DNA of 54,741 bases from Roseicyclus amphidinii (GTDB lineage Bacteria; Pseudomonadota; Alphaproteobacteria; Rhodobacterales; Rhodobacteraceae), in assembly GCF_030163755.1 (NCBI RefSeq), contig NZ_JASJOE010000022.1, positions 1 through 54,741 of the forward strand, read 5' to 3'. Shown here one piece after another: positions 1-7,133 of this stretch (the stretch's first letter is position 1; every line of letters starts with the position of its first letter). The notes beneath the pieces are model-generated. The model did no database searches. It had not been told where the DNA came from and saw nothing but the letters and a program-made list of their open reading frames with translations. The position numbers were made by a program, and so were the translations under genes.

Positions 1-1
1 C

Positions 2-580
2 GCCAGCGTTGCAGCCGCGCCCGCCACCCGTGCCATGGCACGGCCGGGCTTCTGGCCCCTCGGGCTCGGCTTCGCGCTGACCGCGCTGGGGGCGGCGGTG
101 CTGCTGACGAACCTGTTGCCAATCATGGATGCGCTCGGCGTGCCCGAGGGGCTCGCCATTCTCGCGGCCTCAACCATCGGACCGGCGCAGGTGGCGGGCC
201 GGATCCTTCTGACGCTGGCGGGCGCACGCGCGGCTGCACGGGCCGTGACGCTCGGCGCCTTCCTCTTCATCTCGGCTGGTGCGCTCGCGATGGGCGCGGC
301 CAGCGCGCTGCCTGCCCTGACCCTCGTCTTCGCGGTTGCCTTGGGCATCGGCAACGGCGTCATCTCGATCCTGCGCCCCGTCGTGATCCGCGAGGTGATG
401 GGCGAGGCGGGCTACGGCGAAAGCGCGGGCGCGGTCGCGCGCCTGTCACTCTTTGCCTTCGCCATCGCGCCGGGGCTTGGTGCCATCCTTGCCGATCTCG
501 CCGGGCATGGCGCGGTGATCGCACTTTGCGTCGCGGCCCCGCTGGTCGGCGCGGCGCTCTTGCGGCGGCTGCCCGCATGA
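2..580 (+). CDS. MFS transporter, 3' part only (gene enters from the left edge)
   Basis: The reading frame is open from base 2, with no stop before the first in-window ATG at 35, so the gene almost certainly starts upstream and this is its C-terminal half. The visible 180 or so residues are nearly all hydrophobic, with about six membrane segments separated by short basic or glycine-rich loops. An IGPAQVAGR stretch resembles the loop at the start of the second half of major facilitator transporters. A late R-P-V-V-I-R-E segment sits in another typical cytoplasmic loop. The substrate cannot be told. The gene ends right before a hairpin that is shared with the converging Hsp20 gene. Confidence 0.75.
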   Translation, partial: ASVAAAPATRAMARPGFWPLGLGFALTALGAAVLLTNLLPIMDALGVPEGLAILAASTIGPAQVAGRILLTLAGARAAARAVTLGAFLFISAGALAMGAASALPALTLVFAVALGIGNGVISILRPVVIREVMGEAGYGESAGAVARLSLFAFAIAPGLGAILADLAGHGAVIALCVAAPLVGAALLRRLPA

Positions 581-606
581 AAAAGGGCGGCCCGAAAGGA
601 CCGCCC
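581..606 (-). terminator. Intrinsic terminator of the Hsp20 gene
   Basis: Arms at 585-593 and 598-606 form a 9-bp G/C stem (one G-U pair) closed by a 4-base loop. On the minus strand the stem is followed at once by a run of T (581-584). It lies 26 bases after the Hsp20 stop codon. Read on the plus strand it could also stop transcripts from the MFS gene, though the T-run favours the minus direction. Confidence 0.8.
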
Positions 607-631
607 CGTCGATCATCGCATGAAAACCCGA

Positions 632-1087
632 TCAGGCGGTGTCCGCCTCGATCACCTGCGGCCGGGCGCGGGTGATCTCGATCTGGCGCGGCTTCAGCGC
701 CTCGGGCACCTCGCGCAGCAGGTCGATGTGCAGCATGCCGTTCTCGTGGACGGCCCCCGTCACGCGGACGTGGTCGGCCAGCTGGAACCGCTTTTCGAAG
801 GCGCGCGTCGCAATCCCGCGGTGCAGGTAGGTGCGCGCGGTCTCGTCCTTGGCCTTGCGGGCGGTGACGACAAGCTCGGTCTCGCGCTGTTCGACGCCCA
901 GCTCTGCCTCGGTGAAGCCTGCCACCGCGATCGAGATGCGATAGGCGTTCTCGTCGGTTTTCTCGATGTTGTAGGGCGGGTAGGTGGCGCTTCCGACGTC
1001 CTGCGTCATCACGCGATCCAGAAGATCGGCCATCCGGTCAAAGCCGACGGTGGCGCGGTAAAGGGGGGCTAGGTCGTAGCTACGCAT
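632..1087 (-). CDS. Hsp20/alpha-crystallin small heat-shock protein (IbpA type)
   Basis: A 151-residue holdase-type chaperone that would bind unfolding proteins in the cytoplasm. The alpha-crystallin domain runs from about residue 38 to 130, beginning PPYNIEK and including a V-A-G-F-T/E-L segment and a conserved NGMLHIDL strand at 116-123. A C-terminal I-E-I tripeptide at 136-138 is the family's oligomerisation motif. Length and layout fit class A bacterial Hsp20 (IbpA/HspH-like). The start has a good TGGAGGA ribosome site 6 bases upstream. The leader carries a candidate RpoH promoter and a possible ROSE-type thermometer, listed separately. It is probably monocistronic because a terminator follows. 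Confidence 0.93.
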   Translation of the reverse strand: MRSYDLAPLYRATVGFDRMADLLDRVMTQDVGSATYPPYNIEKTDENAYRISIAVAGFTEAELGVEQRETELVVTARKAKDETARTYLHRGIATRAFEKRFQLADHVRVTGAVHENGMLHIDLLREVPEALKPRQIEITRARPQVIEADTA

Positions 1088-1093
1088 GTGTCA

Positions 1094-1108
1094 TCCTCCA
1101 TTGAGCGA
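1094..1108 (-). promoter_or_regulatory. Possible ROSE-like RNA thermometer core at the Hsp20 start
   Basis: On the minus strand a TCGCT pentamer (1104-1108) sits 3 bases 5' of the ribosome site TGGAGGA (1094-1100). ROSE thermometers, common before alphaproteobacterial small heat-shock genes, use a U-Y-G-C-U motif that pairs non-canonically with the Shine-Dalgarno sequence. Here a GTC/GAC pair could also close the hairpin. The upstream hairpins of a full ROSE element were not verified by folding, so this is a motif match only. Confidence 0.35.
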
Positions 1109-1197
1109 CAACTGGGTTTCGGACCGCCCCTTGGTCATGGGCGCGGCCCCGTGGAACGCGCTGCGGCCCGGCTTGGCGGCACCGCTGCGCCACAGGG

Positions 1198-1226
1198 ATC
1201 TGGGTGGGCCTGCGGCCGCTTTCAAG
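1198..1226 (-). promoter_or_regulatory. Candidate heat-shock sigma (RpoH) promoter for Hsp20
   Basis: Minus strand: CTTGAA (1221-1226), a 16-base spacer, then CCCAGAT (1198-1204). The -35 matches the RpoH consensus exactly and the -10 is a partial match to CCCCAT-T. It begins just after the stop codon of the upstream protease gene, which would leave a leader of roughly 100 bases before the Hsp20 start, long enough for an RNA thermometer. Confidence 0.5.
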
Positions 1227-1229
1227 ACC

Positions 1230-2066
1230 TCAGGGGCGCAGGAAGCGCGCGCCGATCCGGTCCCGCCCGCCGCTCGTGTCCGTCGCGCGCCGGACGATGA
1301 CGCCGGCCGCGCCGCCGCCCGGACGGCCTGCATCCCGCGCCGCCATGAGCGTCGGCAGCAGGGCCGCGACATCGACGGCAAAGGACACGGGCTGCCCGTC
1401 CCGGTTCCCCACGGCCGAGACGACCGCCGCGATTTCCAGCCCGGACGGCGTGCGCCGCAGCACCGGCGCGCCCGACGACCCCTCGACCACCGAACAGGAC
1501 AGGGCGGTCACGTCCCCCTCGCGGTCGAGGATGCGGCAGTTCTCTTCGATCGAGGCGTGGGACGCCCGGTCGCGCCCGTAGGAGACGATCGTCACGAGGT
1601 CCCGCGCATGACCACGCGACCCTGCCGGGATCGGCCGGACGGAGGCCAGCAGGATCGGCGCGTCCAGCTCCAGAAGCGCGATGTCATGGGCGACCGTGGC
1701 GGTGTCGGGCCGACCGCCCGTCATGTGCCAGTCGGGATGCAGAAAGGACCGCGCGACGCCGCGCACCGCCTCGGCATGGCCGTTGCGCAGGCCCGCGGCG
1801 AAGCGGAGCGCGCGGTCGTCGATCCTGCGATGCTCGGCGTCGAACAGGCAATGCGCCGCCGTCATCACGAGATCGGGCGCGATCAGCGTCGCCGAACAGA
1901 AGGAACTTGGGGCGTCGAGCCGCCCCACGGCAGCCCAGCCCCCGGCCTCGACCGGGGTGGTCAGCGCGCGCAGCGGCGCCTCTGCCGTCATCTGCGGCAG
2001 ACGGCCCTGCGCCGCGGCGGCACAGGGCATCAGGACAAGACACAGGATCAGGCGAAACAGGCGCAT
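1230..2066 (-). CDS. Secreted trypsin-like/V8-like serine protease
   Basis: A 278-residue exported S1-family protease. I start it at 2066, where the protein begins with a classic Sec signal peptide (MRLFRLILCLVLMPCAAAAQ). An in-frame start further upstream would bury that signal behind 38 unlikely residues. The catalytic triad is visible: His72 in TAAHC, Asp128 in HDIALLEL and Ser198 in GSSGAPV. GSSGAP in place of GDSGGP is typical of V8/glutamyl-endopeptidase-like bacterial members. Four cysteines could form disulfides in the periplasm. It follows the glc operon on the same strand after about 70 bases and may have its own promoter. Substrate unknown. Confidence 0.85.
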   Translation of the reverse strand: MRLFRLILCLVLMPCAAAAQGRLPQMTAEAPLRALTTPVEAGGWAAVGRLDAPSSFCSATLIAPDLVMTAAHCLFDAEHRRIDDRALRFAAGLRNGHAEAVRGVARSFLHPDWHMTGGRPDTATVAHDIALLELDAPILLASVRPIPAGSRGHARDLVTIVSYGRDRASHASIEENCRILDREGDVTALSCSVVEGSSGAPVLRRTPSGLEIAAVVSAVGNRDGQPVSFAVDVAALLPTLMAARDAGRPGGGAAGVIVRRATDTSGGRDRIGARFLRP

Positions 2067-2136
2067 GGAACCCCCGCGGTGGACGTGCGCCCACGCGGCT
2101 AGCATCCCCTTGTGTCGAAACTTTGGCCGGGCCGGG

Positions 2137-3459
2137 TCAGCGCAGGATCGGCACCGGCACCTCGCGCTTGCCCGGTGCATCGAGGCCCGCGGGCCGCGGC
2201 CCGCCGGTCGCCCAGTCGAGCAGTTCGACGGTATGGACGATCGGCACCTCGGTGCCCGAACCGATCTGCATCATGCAGCCGATGTTGCCCGCCGCGATGA
2301 TATCGGGGCGCGTGGCCTCGAGCGTCTCGACCTTGCGCGCCTTCAGCTCCTTCGAGATCTCGGGCTGCATCAGGTTGTAGGTTCCGGCCGAGCCGCAGCA
2401 CAGGTGGCTGTCGGCGGGTTCCACCACCTTGTAGCCCGCGCGCTTCAAAAGGTCCTTGGGATAGGTCTTGATCTGCTGGCCATGCTGCAGCGAACAGGCC
2501 GCGTGATAGGCGACGGTCAGTCCTTGCTGCGCCCCGTCGGGAAGGTCCAGCTTCATCAGCACCTCGGAGACATCCATGGCGATCTCGCTGACCGCCGCCG
2601 CTTCCGAAGCGAGTGCTTCGTTGCGGAACATGTGCCCGTAATCCTTCACCGTCGTGCCGCAGCCGCTGGTGTTGATGACGATGGCATCCAGCCCCTCGCC
2701 CGTCATCTCGCGGTGCCAGGCGCGGATGTTCTTGGCCGCGGTGGCGTGGCTTTCGTGCGTCTTGCCCATGTGATGCGTCAGCGCCCCGCAGCACCCCTGC
2801 CCCTCGGCGATCACCACGTCGCAGCCCAGCCGCGTCAGCAGCCGGATGGTGGCGTCGTTGATGTCGGTGTTGAGCGCGCGCTGCGCGCAGCCGGTCATCA
2901 GGGCCACGCGCATCTTGCGCGCGCCCTGCGCCGGGAACACCTGCGGATCGTCGTTGCGGCTGACCGGGGGAATGGTCTTCGGCGCCATCTCGAGCATCGC
3001 CTTGAGCCGCGCATCGGGCACAAGGAAGGCGAAGGGTCGCCCGATCTTCGCCCCCAGCAGCGCGATGCGGAACCGCGTCGGATAGGGCAGGATCTGCGCC
3101 AGCGTCCAGCGCAGCACGCGCTCGACGAGCGGGCGCTTGTAGGTCCGTTCGATATGCTCGCGGGCGTGATCGACAAGGTGCATGTAATGCACGCCCGAGG
3201 GGCAGGTCGTCATGCAGGCAAGGCAGCTGAGGCAACGGTCGATGTGCTTCACCGTCTTGGCGTCGGCGGGCCGCCCTTTCTCGAGCATATCTTTTATAAG
3301 ATAGATCCGCCCCCGCGGGCTGTCGAGTTCATCGCCGAGAACCTGGTATGTCGGACAGGTCGCCGTGCAGAAGCCGCAATGGACGCAGGCCCGCAGGATC
3401 TCGTTCGACCGCTGGATCGCGGGATCGGTCAGTTGCTCGGGCGTGAATGTCGTCTGCAT
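2137..3459 (-). CDS. glcF: Glycolate oxidase iron-sulfur subunit GlcF
   Basis: The electron-transfer subunit of glycolate dehydrogenase, which oxidises glycolate to glyoxylate and passes electrons to the membrane quinone pool. The 440-residue protein has two 4Fe-4S ferredoxin motifs near the N-terminus (cysteines 25, 28, 31, 35 and 76, 79, 82, 86). Two CCG domains follow, with GCCGALTHHMG near residue 222 and LCCGSAGTYN near 355. Length and order match GlcF. It is the last gene of the glc run, 10 bases after a small membrane gene. The start ATG at 3459 places the first cysteine cluster at the usual distance. Confidence 0.96.
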   Translation of the reverse strand: MQTTFTPEQLTDPAIQRSNEILRACVHCGFCTATCPTYQVLGDELDSPRGRIYLIKDMLEKGRPADAKTVKHIDRCLSCLACMTTCPSGVHYMHLVDHAREHIERTYKRPLVERVLRWTLAQILPYPTRFRIALLGAKIGRPFAFLVPDARLKAMLEMAPKTIPPVSRNDDPQVFPAQGARKMRVALMTGCAQRALNTDINDATIRLLTRLGCDVVIAEGQGCCGALTHHMGKTHESHATAAKNIRAWHREMTGEGLDAIVINTSGCGTTVKDYGHMFRNEALASEAAAVSEIAMDVSEVLMKLDLPDGAQQGLTVAYHAACSLQHGQQIKTYPKDLLKRAGYKVVEPADSHLCCGSAGTYNLMQPEISKELKARKVETLEATRPDIIAAGNIGCMMQIGSGTEVPIVHTVELLDWATGGPRPAGLDAPGKREVPVPILR

Positions 3460-3469
3460 GTCGAAACCT

Positions 3470-3814
3470 TCAGATCAGCGAAAGGAAGACGAGGCCGAAC
3501 AGCCCCGCCGCCCCGAGATAGACAAGGGTAAAGACCGCGCGCGCGGCCCAGACCCTTTCGAAGCGCCCGAGATAGAGGTGGTAGAGCATCCCCGCCACCG
3601 CCGCCGCGATCAGCCCCGTGGCGATGGCGGCCAGCCGCGGCGCGGGTATGCCGGCGACCGGGGCATCGACCACGATGGCCACGAAGATCATCACGACCGC
3701 CGCCACCAGCGCGCCCTGCGCCAGCAGCGCGCCACGCGGGCGGTCCGACATCAGGGCCAGCCCCGCGAAGAGGGCCGCCGAGGGCAGTGCCACGATCACG
3801 CTTTCTCCAATCAT
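3470..3814 (-). CDS. Small four-helix membrane protein between glcE and glcF
   Basis: A 114-residue, strongly hydrophobic protein with about four membrane segments (roughly residues 5-22, 30-48, 60-78 and 92-112) and short charged loops such as SDRPRG and LGRFERVWAAR. I do not recognise a named family. Its place matters: it lies 10 bases after glcE and 10 bases before glcF, so it is almost certainly co-translated with the glycolate oxidase. It could anchor the otherwise soluble GlcDEF complex to the membrane, but that is inference. No catalytic or metal-binding motif is visible. Confidence 0.7.
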   Translation of the reverse strand: MIGESVIVALPSAALFAGLALMSDRPRGALLAQGALVAAVVMIFVAIVVDAPVAGIPAPRLAAIATGLIAAAVAGMLYHLYLGRFERVWAARAVFTLVYLGAAGLFGLVFLSLI

Positions 3815-3824
3815 CCGGCTGCCC

Positions 3825-4943
3825 TCACGCGCCCATCAGCCCGGGGTTCAGGACGCCCCGCGGGTCGAACTTCTCTCGCAGGCCGCGCGACAACTTCGCC
3901 AGCGGCGCTGGCTCGGGCTGGAACGGTGCAATCCGCGCCCGCGTCTCCTCGGATGCGCGGATCAGCGTCGCATGCCCGGCGAAGGCGCCCAGCCGGGCGC
4001 GCAGGTCGGTGCCCTCGGGGACCAGCGCCCAGATCAGCCCGCCGCCCCAGTCGAACATCGCCTCGCCCCCCGTCCGGGCCGCGATCTCGGGGCCATCCGA
4101 GGGCGTGACCGAGATGCGCCAGACATCGCCCGCGCGGCCCGCGAAGCCGCTGACGTCCCGAATGCCGCGCCAGATCTCGGCGACCCGAGCGCCATCTTCC
4201 TCGACCGTGACCGCGCCGAAGGGGGCCATCAGCTCGGACAGCCGCCCGGCGCGGTACGCCACGCTGGCGACAAAGCCTTCGATCCGCAACATCGTGCGCC
4301 CCTCGCCCGGCAGATGCGCCGCCCCCGACACCTCGAAGGGCGAGCCGAGCGCGGTGGCCATCGCCTCCACCGCCTGCAGCGGGCTCAGGCCCTCGAGGCT
4401 CAACGAGGCCGCCGCCTCGGGTGCAGGCAGGACCTTGAAGGCCACTTCGCTCAACACGCCCAGCGTGCCCCAGGACCCGGCCATCAGCTTGACCAGGTCA
4501 TATCCGGTGACGTTCTTCATCACCCGCCCGCCGTTCTTGACGATGGTGCCCGACCCGTCGACGAAACGCACGCCGATCAGGCTGTCGCGGGCCGCGCCCG
4601 CCTGGATGCGCCGCGGGCCGGCGACGTTCGCGGCGACTACGCCGCCGATGGTCGGCTCACCGCCGGTGCCCAGGAGCGCGCGGTGGTCCATCGGCTCGAA
4701 GGGCAGGCGCTGCCCTTCGGCGGCCAATGCGGCCTCGACCTCGGCCAGCGGCGTGCCCGCCCTGGCGACGATGGTCAGCGCGCCCGGCTCATAGAGCTCG
4801 ATGCCCGACAGCGCGGCCACCGTCAGCACCTCGCCCGCGACGGGCCGCCCGATGGGCCGCGTGCCCCCCCCCACCACGCGCAGGGGCCCCTTGGCCCCCG
4901 CCACGATCTCGCTCAACTCGGTTTCGGTCGCAGGGCTCAGCAT
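3825..4943 (-). CDS. glcE: Glycolate oxidase FAD-binding subunit GlcE
   Basis: The smaller flavin subunit of glycolate dehydrogenase, 372 residues. The N-terminal half is a PCMH-type FAD domain. VVGGGTRPIGRP (about 24-35) resembles the pyrophosphate loop, and GTGGEPTIGGVVAANVAGPRR (about 92-112) is the family's second flavin loop. A DSLIGVRFVDGSG segment and NVTGYDLVKLMAGSWGTLG follow, both typical of GlcE. The C-terminal KFDPRGVLNPG is the usual ending of this flavoprotein family. It lies between glcD and the small membrane gene on one strand. Confidence 0.95.
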   Translation of the reverse strand: MLSPATETELSEIVAGAKGPLRVVGGGTRPIGRPVAGEVLTVAALSGIELYEPGALTIVARAGTPLAEVEAALAAEGQRLPFEPMDHRALLGTGGEPTIGGVVAANVAGPRRIQAGAARDSLIGVRFVDGSGTIVKNGGRVMKNVTGYDLVKLMAGSWGTLGVLSEVAFKVLPAPEAAASLSLEGLSPLQAVEAMATALGSPFEVSGAAHLPGEGRTMLRIEGFVASVAYRAGRLSELMAPFGAVTVEEDGARVAEIWRGIRDVSGFAGRAGDVWRISVTPSDGPEIAARTGGEAMFDWGGGLIWALVPEGTDLRARLGAFAGHATLIRASEETRARIAPFQPEPAPLAKLSRGLREKFDPRGVLNPGLMGA

Positions 4944-4990
4944 CGGCCTGCTCCTTCATCTTGGCAGGGAAACTCTCGGGGAGGGTCCGG

Positions 4991-5040
4991 GAGGGGCAGA
5001 CAGCCCCTCTCGGCGGGGGGTCCGGGGGGCAGCGCCCCCC
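4991..5040. repeat. Two adjacent G/C hairpins between glcD and glcE
   Basis: Hairpin A has arms GAGGGGC (4991-4997) and GCCCCTC (5003-5009) with a 5-base loop. Hairpin B has arms GGGGGGC (5024-5030) and GCCCCCC (5034-5040) with a 3-base loop. A GGGTCCGGG motif precedes each pair (around 4983 and 5019), so the two look like diverged copies of one unit. They sit in the 112-base gap between glcE start and glcD stop. No T-run follows on either strand, so an mRNA-stability or repeat-element role is more likely than termination. Confidence 0.6.
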
Positions 5041-5055
5041 GGCGGGTCGACGCCG

Positions 5056-6501
5056 TCAGGCGGCGACCACCTTCTCACGACGCGGGCGCGACGCCTCCAG
5101 CGGGAAGACCTTCGCCGGGTTCAACAGCCATTTGGGGTCGAAGACATCCTTCACCCGCATCTGCGCCTCGAGATCCTCGGGCGCGAATTGCGTCGTCATC
5201 AGGTCGCGCTTCTCGATCCCCACGCCATGCTCGCCGGTCAGGCAGCCGCCCACCTCGACGCAAAGCTTCAGGATGTCGGCCCCGAAGGCCTCGCACAGCT
5301 CGAGGTCGCCGGGCTTGTTCGCATCGAACAGGATCAGCGGGTGCATGTTGCCGTCGCCCGCGTGGAACACGTTGGCCACGCCCAGTCCGTAGTCCTTCGA
5401 CATCTCGCCGATGCGCTTCAGCACATAGGGCAGCGACGACACCGGGATCGTGCCGTCGAGGCACATGTAATCGTTGATCTGCCCCATCGCGCCGAAGGCC
5501 GACTTGCGGCCCAGCCAGATGCGCTTGGCCTCGTCCTCGGACTGCGCCTCGCGCAGCTCGACGGGGTTGTGCCTGCGGGCGATCTGCATGATCAGGCCCA
5601 GCTGCTCGTCGATCTCGGCGTCCGAGCCTTCGACCTCGACGATCAAGAGCGCCTCGCACATCGGGTAGCCCGCCTTGGCGAAGGCCTCGGTCGCCTCTAT
5701 GCAGGGGCGGTCCATGAACTCGATGGCGACGGGCAACACGCCCGCCTTGATGATGTCCGAGACGACCTGACCCGCCACCTCGTTGCTGTCGTAGCCCATC
5801 AGCACGGGCCGCGCCCCCTCGGGCTTGCGCAGGATGCGCAGCGTGGCTTCCGTCACCACGCCCAGCTGCCCCTCGGAGCCGCAGATCACGCCGAGCAGAT
5901 CATAACCGGCCGCATCCAGATGCGCGCCGCCGATCTCCAGCACCTCGCCCTCCATCGTGACCATGGTCACGCCCAGAAGGTTGTTGGTCGTCACCCCGTA
6001 TTTCAGGCAATGCGCCCCGCCCGAGTTCATGGCGATATTGCCAGCGATGGCGCAGGCCAGCTGGCTGGACGGATCGGGGGCGTAGAAGAAATCCTCCTGC
6101 TCGACCGCGCCCGTGACGCTCAGGTTGGTGCGCCCCGACTGCACCCGGATGAAGCGGTTGTCGTAATCCGTTTCGAGCACCTTGTTCATCCGCGAGACAC
6201 CAAGGATGACGCTGTCGGCCGTGGGCAGCGCGCCGCCCGCAAGCGAGGTGCCCGAGCCACGCGGCACCACCGGCACGCCCTCGGCGTGGCAGATGCGGAG
6301 CGCGGTTGCGACCTCGGCGGTCGTGGCCGGAAGCACCACCGCCAGCGGCGGGCATTTGTAGGCGGTCAGCGCGTCGCATTCATAGGCGCGCACCTCGGCC
6401 TCGTCGTGAATCACCGCGGCCTGGGGCAGTTCCGCGCGCAATCGCGCCACGATCCTGTCCTTGCGGGATAAAATCCCCGTATCCGGTGCCGGCATGTCCA
6501 T
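5056..6501 (-). CDS. glcD: Glycolate oxidase catalytic subunit GlcD
   Basis: The FAD-linked catalytic subunit that oxidises glycolate (and often D-lactate) to glyoxylate, 481 residues. Seen: the FAD-binding PCMH domain with PRGSGTSLAGGALP and NSGGAHCLKYGVTTNN, then an FAD-oxidase C-terminal domain with FHAGDGNMHPLILFD and GGCLTGEHGVGIEKRDLM, the signature of this flavoprotein group. The end is DPKWLLNPAKVFP. I use ATG 6501 because GAGGAGGG sits 8 bases upstream; an in-frame start at 6564 would add residues read from the promoter. It heads the glcD-glcE-membrane-glcF run and has a candidate operator in its promoter. Confidence 0.96.
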   Translation of the reverse strand: MDMPAPDTGILSRKDRIVARLRAELPQAAVIHDEAEVRAYECDALTAYKCPPLAVVLPATTAEVATALRICHAEGVPVVPRGSGTSLAGGALPTADSVILGVSRMNKVLETDYDNRFIRVQSGRTNLSVTGAVEQEDFFYAPDPSSQLACAIAGNIAMNSGGAHCLKYGVTTNNLLGVTMVTMEGEVLEIGGAHLDAAGYDLLGVICGSEGQLGVVTEATLRILRKPEGARPVLMGYDSNEVAGQVVSDIIKAGVLPVAIEFMDRPCIEATEAFAKAGYPMCEALLIVEVEGSDAEIDEQLGLIMQIARRHNPVELREAQSEDEAKRIWLGRKSAFGAMGQINDYMCLDGTIPVSSLPYVLKRIGEMSKDYGLGVANVFHAGDGNMHPLILFDANKPGDLELCEAFGADILKLCVEVGGCLTGEHGVGIEKRDLMTTQFAPEDLEAQMRVKDVFDPKWLLNPAKVFPLEASRPRREKVVAA

Positions 6502-6526
6502 GGCGCGCCCTCCTCGCTCGCGATGA

Positions 6527-6568
6527 ATTGGTAAAGAAATATAACCAATATGACATGATGGCAATCAA
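6527..6568 (-). promoter_or_regulatory. glcD promoter with overlapping inverted-repeat operator
   Basis: Minus strand: TTGATT (6563-6568), 18 bases, TTATAT (6539-6544) make a sigma-70-like promoter ending about 37 bases before the GlcD start. An inverted repeat ATTGGT (6527-6532) / ACCAAT (6544-6549), with 11 bases between arms, covers the -10. GntR/FCD regulators of 2-hydroxyacid genes (PdhR, LldR, GlcC) recognise TTGGT/ACCAA halves, usually 3 bases apart. The half-sites fit and the spacing does not, so the regulator is uncertain. Confidence 0.5.
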
Positions 6569-6628
6569 AATCCGCCTGAGACATCAGCGCAGGTTGCGCT
6601 GCCCCCCGTTCAGGGCGCATCTGGCGGC

Positions 6629-7039
6629 ATGGAATGGATCAAGGTTCTTCACCTTCTGGCCGTGCTCGGCTGGATGACCGGCATCTTCGCGGTGCCCCGC
6701 GCGATCATCTACTGGAAGCGCGAATACGCGCGGCTGGGCGAATTCGGGCCGACCGGCGACCTGACGATCCGCATCTACCGCTTCTCGCTCGGGCTGGGCG
6801 TCATCGCCATCGCAACGGGGCTGTGGCTCGGCTGGTTCTGGGGCTACCCGATCTGGGTCTGGTCCAAGCTCGGCATCGTGACGCTGCTGGCGGCGCATTA
6901 CGGCTGGACCGGGCGGCTGGTGCTGCGCGCGCGCCGCGGCGTCTTCACCGAAAGCGACCTGTGGCTGCGCATCTTCAACGAGGTCAGCGTGCTGGGCGCC
7001 ATCGCCGTGCTGATCATCGTGGTGTTCAAGCCGTTCTGA
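6629..7039 (+). CDS. HemJ/CopD-like integral membrane protein
   Basis: A 136-residue protein with four hydrophobic helices. It opens with MEWIKVLHLLAVLGWMTGIFAVPRAI-type sequence (His8 in the first helix, then W-M-x-G and P-R). This is the pattern of the HemJ/UPF0093-CopD family, where the first-helix histidine is implicated in haem binding. True HemJ oxidises protoporphyrinogen IX, but alphaproteobacteria usually keep hemJ with other haem genes, which are absent here, so this may be a paralogue. It is divergent from glcD and shares its 127-base upstream region, which could carry promoters both ways. Confidence 0.7.
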   Translation: MEWIKVLHLLAVLGWMTGIFAVPRAIIYWKREYARLGEFGPTGDLTIRIYRFSLGLGVIAIATGLWLGWFWGYPIWVWSKLGIVTLLAAHYGWTGRLVLRARRGVFTESDLWLRIFNEVSVLGAIAVLIIVVFKPF

Positions 7040-7133
7040 CCCCTCCCCCGCTCACGGCAACAACGACGCCGTTTCCCGGCGCGGCGTAACGGTATACCCT
7101 CGGCCCAAGCCCCGGCCACCGAAGGATGACCGC

